DNA of 64,000 nt, from positions 5,057,001 to 5,121,000 of the forward strand of contig NZ_CP160403.1 in the NCBI RefSeq assembly GCF_040782645.1. Reading direction: 5' to 3'. The stretch is from Streptomyces sp. HUAS ZL42 (GTDB taxonomy: Bacteria > Actinomycetota > Actinomycetes > Streptomycetales > Streptomycetaceae). The notes beneath the pieces were generated by a model. It made no database searches and was not told the DNA's origin. It saw only the letters and a program-made list of their open reading frames with translations. The first letter of the stretch is position 1, and each line of letters opens with the position of its first letter. Positions 61,251 through 64,000 of the stretch are shown piece by piece. Both the position numbers and the translations under genes were made by a program.

Positions 61251-62879
61251 TCACGGTCTGATGTCGATGCTCACCGAGGATCGGCCCTGCAGGGTCACAC
61301 CGTGCGTGTACTGCTCCCCGCCGACCGACAGACTGTGGCACTGCCACACCCAGCCGCTCTCACCGAGCCGGACCCCGGGCTCGGTGCACACGTCGGCGAC
61401 ATCGTGCGACAGCCGGCTCCGCTGCCGGTCGACGGTGGGCGGTGGAGAGGGGGACGGCGTCGGGGACAGTGCGCGCGCCGGAAGCACGGTGGCCGACCGT
61501 GCACGGGGCGGCGGCGATGCCTGCTCCACCGTGGGCGGGACCGCCGACGGCGGTGCGGGCGTCGCCGCGAGGACCGGCTGTTGCGGTGCCGGCGCCTCCC
61601 TCGGGGGCGCCGGCACCGGGTCCGAGGGCTGGACGACCGGAGGGGCCGAGGCCGGCTGCGCCACCGGCTTCTCGGCCGACCCGTCGTCGCCACTGACCGC
61701 GAACGCCACCGCCGCGGCGGCCGCAGCCGTCACGGCGACGACTCCCGCCGCGATCCCTGTCCGCACCGGCCGGCCACCGGCGCCCACCCCGCCCGACGAG
61801 CCACCGCCCGCCGCGGCGGCCGTACTCGCCGCACCCGCCCCGGCGGCGCCGGCGACGAGACCGAGCGCCTTGGCGTACCCCGCGGCGCCGAACCAGCCGA
61901 CGACCGCGACCGGCACGACCGCGGGAATGCCGCTCGCGACTTCCTCGAGCTGGCTGACGGCCAGCCGGCACTTGGCGCACTCCTCCAGGTGCTTGCGCAG
62001 ACCCCGCTCGGCGCGGGTGCGCAGTCTGCGGCGGGCGTACGTGCCGAGCTGGTCGGCGTGACGGGCGCACTCCTCGTCGCCGGCGAGCCCGGCGCTGACG
62101 TGCGCCTGGAGGTACGCCTGCTTGAGGCCCTCTCGGGCGCGGCTGGCGAGCACGCGTGTGCCGTTGGCGTCGAGCCCGAAGAGCACCGCCACCTCGCTCG
62201 GCGACTCCTCCTCGACCTCGGTGTGCCACAGCACGGCCTGCCAGCGCTCGGGCAGCGACCGGAAGGCCCGCATGGCCATGGACTGCTCGGCCTCGTGCAT
62301 CGCCCGCACGTCCGCGCCGAGGTCCAGAGCGGCGTCGTCGGACGCCTCCGACGTGCGCGCGGCCTGTGTGGCGAAGACGGCGAAGTCGTCGACGAGCTGC
62401 TCCCGCCGCGCCGACTGCGTCCAGCTCGCGGCGACACGGCGCACGGAGGTGAGCAGGTAGGCGCGTACGGCGTGTTCGGGCCCGGAGCCGCCGCGTACGG
62501 CCTGGAGCATGCGGGCGAAGACCTCGGCGGTGAGGTCGTCCGCGGTGTGGGCGTCCCGGCAGCAGGTGCGCGCGTACCGGCGCACGGCGGCCGCGTGGCG
62601 CCGGTAGAGCTCCTCGTACGCCGTGTCGTCGCCCGAACGCATCCGTCCGATCAGCACCGCGTCGGAGCGGGGCGTGTCGACGGGCGGCGGCAGGGCGCTG
62701 TCCTCGTGCCACTCACGCTGTGCCGGGATGCCGCCCGCCGCCGGAGCGGGGGTACCGCCCCGCGGGATGCCGTCCCGCGGTGTGCCGCCCCGCCCGCCCT
62801 GACTCGGAATGTGCGGTGTGCGGCCGCCGGCCCTCGCGTCACCGTCACCCAGTGACCCGTCCTGCCCGTCAACGCTCAT
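61251..62879 (-). CDS. ECF-type sigma factor with C-terminal anti-sigma-like, TM and outer domains
   Basis: 542 residues. A disordered Gly/Pro-rich N-terminus (1-65) precedes sigma region 2 (about 70-155; RTCCRDAHTADDLTAEVFARM) and region 4 (about 205-255; LPERWQAVLWHTEVEEESPSE). A zinc-finger segment HLEECAKCRLAV (about 300-312) follows, a hydrophobic span near 320-360, a transmembrane helix near 390-412, a Pro-rich stalk and a small outer domain with CTEPGVRLGESGWVWQC and YTHGVTLQGRSSVSIDI, which resembles a sugar-binding (NPCBM-like) fold. From memory it matches SCO4117, an ECF sigma with pleiotropic effects. ATG 62879 was chosen for its spacing from GGCGGGGG. Confidence 0.83.
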   Translation of the reverse strand: MSVDGQDGSLGDGDARAGGRTPHIPSQGGRGGTPRDGIPRGGTPAPAAGGIPAQREWHEDSALPPPVDTPRSDAVLIGRMRSGDDTAYEELYRRHAAAVRRYARTCCRDAHTADDLTAEVFARMLQAVRGGSGPEHAVRAYLLTSVRRVAASWTQSARREQLVDDFAVFATQAARTSEASDDAALDLGADVRAMHEAEQSMAMRAFRSLPERWQAVLWHTEVEEESPSEVAVLFGLDANGTRVLASRAREGLKQAYLQAHVSAGLAGDEECARHADQLGTYARRRLRTRAERGLRKHLEECAKCRLAVSQLEEVASGIPAVVPVAVVGWFGAAGYAKALGLVAGAAGAGAASTAAAAGGGSSGGVGAGGRPVRTGIAAGVVAVTAAAAAAVAFAVSGDDGSAEKPVAQPASAPPVVQPSDPVPAPPREAPAPQQPVLAATPAPPSAVPPTVEQASPPPRARSATVLPARALSPTPSPSPPPTVDRQRSRLSHDVADVCTEPGVRLGESGWVWQCHSLSVGGEQYTHGVTLQGRSSVSIDIRP

Positions 62880-63194
62880 CGCGGTAAGCCCCCGCCGCCT
62901 GCCCAACCAGTCCCGAACACCGGGTCAGAGTGCCATAGCGGCCCTTTGGCCAGACCCCCCGCCGGGCATGATCCACTCGTCCGGGCGGACTTGCCGTAGG
63001 GGGTTACCGGCCCTCACCCGTACGGGGCAGGCCCAACCGGCATCACGGCGGCGAGAGTTGGTCAACGCCCGAAATGCCCGAAGGTTCCGAGTGTCGGTCG
63101 ATGCGCGGGCGGCGCAGCGCCCACGCTCCACAGTCACCCTTTCGAGCTACCCCAGCCGGGGGACGGACCCGGCACGGCTCCGGGCAGCTCACCT
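62880..63194. other. Intergenic region between sigma gene and TetR gene
   Basis: 315 bases without a recognisable gene. It should contain the sigma-factor promoter; I see no clear -10/-35 pair or strong hairpin, apart from a GC-rich stretch near 62945-62965. Confidence 0.35.
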
Positions 63195-63959
63195 CTACCG
63201 CGACCGCAGTCCCTCCAGCAGGATGTCCAGCAGCCGGGCCGAGGCCGCCGCCTGCTGTGCCGCATCGGGCAGCGAAGGCGCCGCCGTCGCTATCACCAGC
63301 AGCACGTCCGACACCGACACATCGGGCCGCAGCTCACCCGCCGCGCGCGCCCGCTCCACGAGCTGGCCCACGACGCCGAGCAGCGCCGCCGCCCCGGCGT
63401 CGTCGTCCACACCGGCCGCAGCGCCCTGTTCCGCCACCAGTCGCAGCTCCCCGCCGCCCGGCTGGGTCCGCTGCTGCGGCACCCGCGCCTCGTCGACCAG
63501 GGCGCCGTCGGCGCCACCGTCGGGGACTCCGACCTGCAGCACCTGAGGCGGCAGCAGCCGCCCGGCGCCCGAGGCCACCGAGGTGCGCAGGAAGCGCGAC
63601 AGGGCCGACCACGGCTCGTCCTCCTGGCCGAGCGCGGCACGCGCCTGGTCGGTGAGCCGTGAGGTCTCCTCCTCGGCTATCCGCCGCACCAGCACGTCCT
63701 TGCTCGGAAAACGCCTGTACACCGTGCCGACGCCGACCCGCGCGCGCCGCGCCACGTCCTCCATCGGCGCGCCGTAGCCCAGCTCGCCGAAGACCTCGCG
63801 CGCCGCACGCAGCACGTGCTCAAGATTGCGCTGTGCGTCCACGCGCAGCGGCGTCGTACGCGCCCCGTCCCCGCGTCCGTTGCCCGCCGCCGCGCTCATC
63901 GCTCCGCCCCCGGATGCGAGGGCCGAAGCGGATGACCAATGAGAGTCCTGAATGTGCAT
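63195..63959 (-). CDS. TetR-family transcriptional regulator
   Basis: 254 residues. The N-terminal helix-turn-helix is at about residues 45-90: VLRAAREVFGELGYGAPMEDVA followed by RARVGVGTVYRRFPSKDVLVRR. The C-terminal ligand domain is variable and has a Gly/Gln-rich insert (RVPQQRTQPGGGEL). ATG 63959 follows GGGGGATC; ATG 63899 with GGGGGCGGAG is also possible and would remove a low-complexity start. It is the first gene upstream of the sigma-factor fusion on the same strand. The ligand is not predictable. Confidence 0.88.
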   Translation of the reverse strand: MHIQDSHWSSASALASGGGAMSAAAGNGRGDGARTTPLRVDAQRNLEHVLRAAREVFGELGYGAPMEDVARRARVGVGTVYRRFPSKDVLVRRIAEEETSRLTDQARAALGQEDEPWSALSRFLRTSVASGAGRLLPPQVLQVGVPDGGADGALVDEARVPQQRTQPGGGELRLVAEQGAAAGVDDDAGAAALLGVVGQLVERARAAGELRPDVSVSDVLLVIATAAPSLPDAAQQAAASARLLDILLEGLRSR

Positions 63960-64000
63960 AAATGATCCCCCGGTAATGACGTCTCCCCCCGGAGACTCTC

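Overview
The window is a GC-rich (about 70%) actinobacterial chromosome segment that reads as Streptomyces. It carries bldC, lsr2, an SsgA-family protein, an NsdA-like regulator, valine dehydrogenase, many GTG starts, TAnnnT leaderless promoters and short palindromic repeats of the kind scattered through Streptomyces genomes. From memory, the gene order resembles the S. coelicolor dnaX/purD to tetR stretch (about SCO4067-SCO4118). That is recall, not a search.

Layout. 1-6.6 kb is accessory: a ClC-type chloride channel running off the left edge, a zinc-ribbon protein, a split sugar ABC importer, a metallo-beta-lactamase-fold protein, and two decayed gene fragments on either side of it. 6.6-10.8 kb holds tRNA-Ser, SRP RNA, dnaX and purD. 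11-14.5 kb has a large membrane protein resembling an M48 peptidase without its catalytic motif, and a dimethylformamidase-like protein. 14.6-24.3 kb is a purine block: purC, three tRNA-Gly, lsr2, purSQL (overlapping), a mycothiol-dependent-type enzyme, a META lipoprotein, purF and purM. 24.3-28.5 kb has a DUF3073 protein, vdh, a conserved hypothetical, bldC and a small CxxC protein. 28.8-34.1 kb has hrpA between tRNA-Asp and a tRNA-Phe/Asp/Glu cluster. 34-44 kb has a membrane metallophosphoesterase, a zincin, a lipoprotein, a DEAD-box helicase, a secreted FG-GAP protein and an amino-acid permease. 44-50 kb has tRNA-Lys, an AhpD-like protein, the SsgA-like protein, a sigma factor fused to a membrane anchor, a GTP cyclohydrolase II / MarR / RibD-like module and initiator tRNA. 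50-64 kb has a c-di-AMP riboswitch with an M23 peptidase, an aldo/keto reductase broken by a palindromic repeat, a PrsW-type protease, trmB, lhgO, an NsdA-like regulator, an asparagine-synthetase-like protein, a second sigma/anti-sigma-type fusion and a TetR regulator.

How the genes work together. purD, C, S, Q, L, F and M cover most of the steps from PRPP to SAICAR; purN, purE/K and purB are not here. They lie in at least four transcription units. The RNA and translation side (SRP RNA, ten tRNAs, hrpA, DEAD helicase, trmB) sits beside developmental regulators (bldC, lsr2, SsgA-like, NsdA-like, two unusual sigma factors). The most distinctive items are the MarR-controlled ribA/RibD-like pair with the RibD domains in reversed order, two sigma factors fused to transmembrane tails, repeated leaderless start geometry, and a 38-nt palindromic repeat interrupting a gene.
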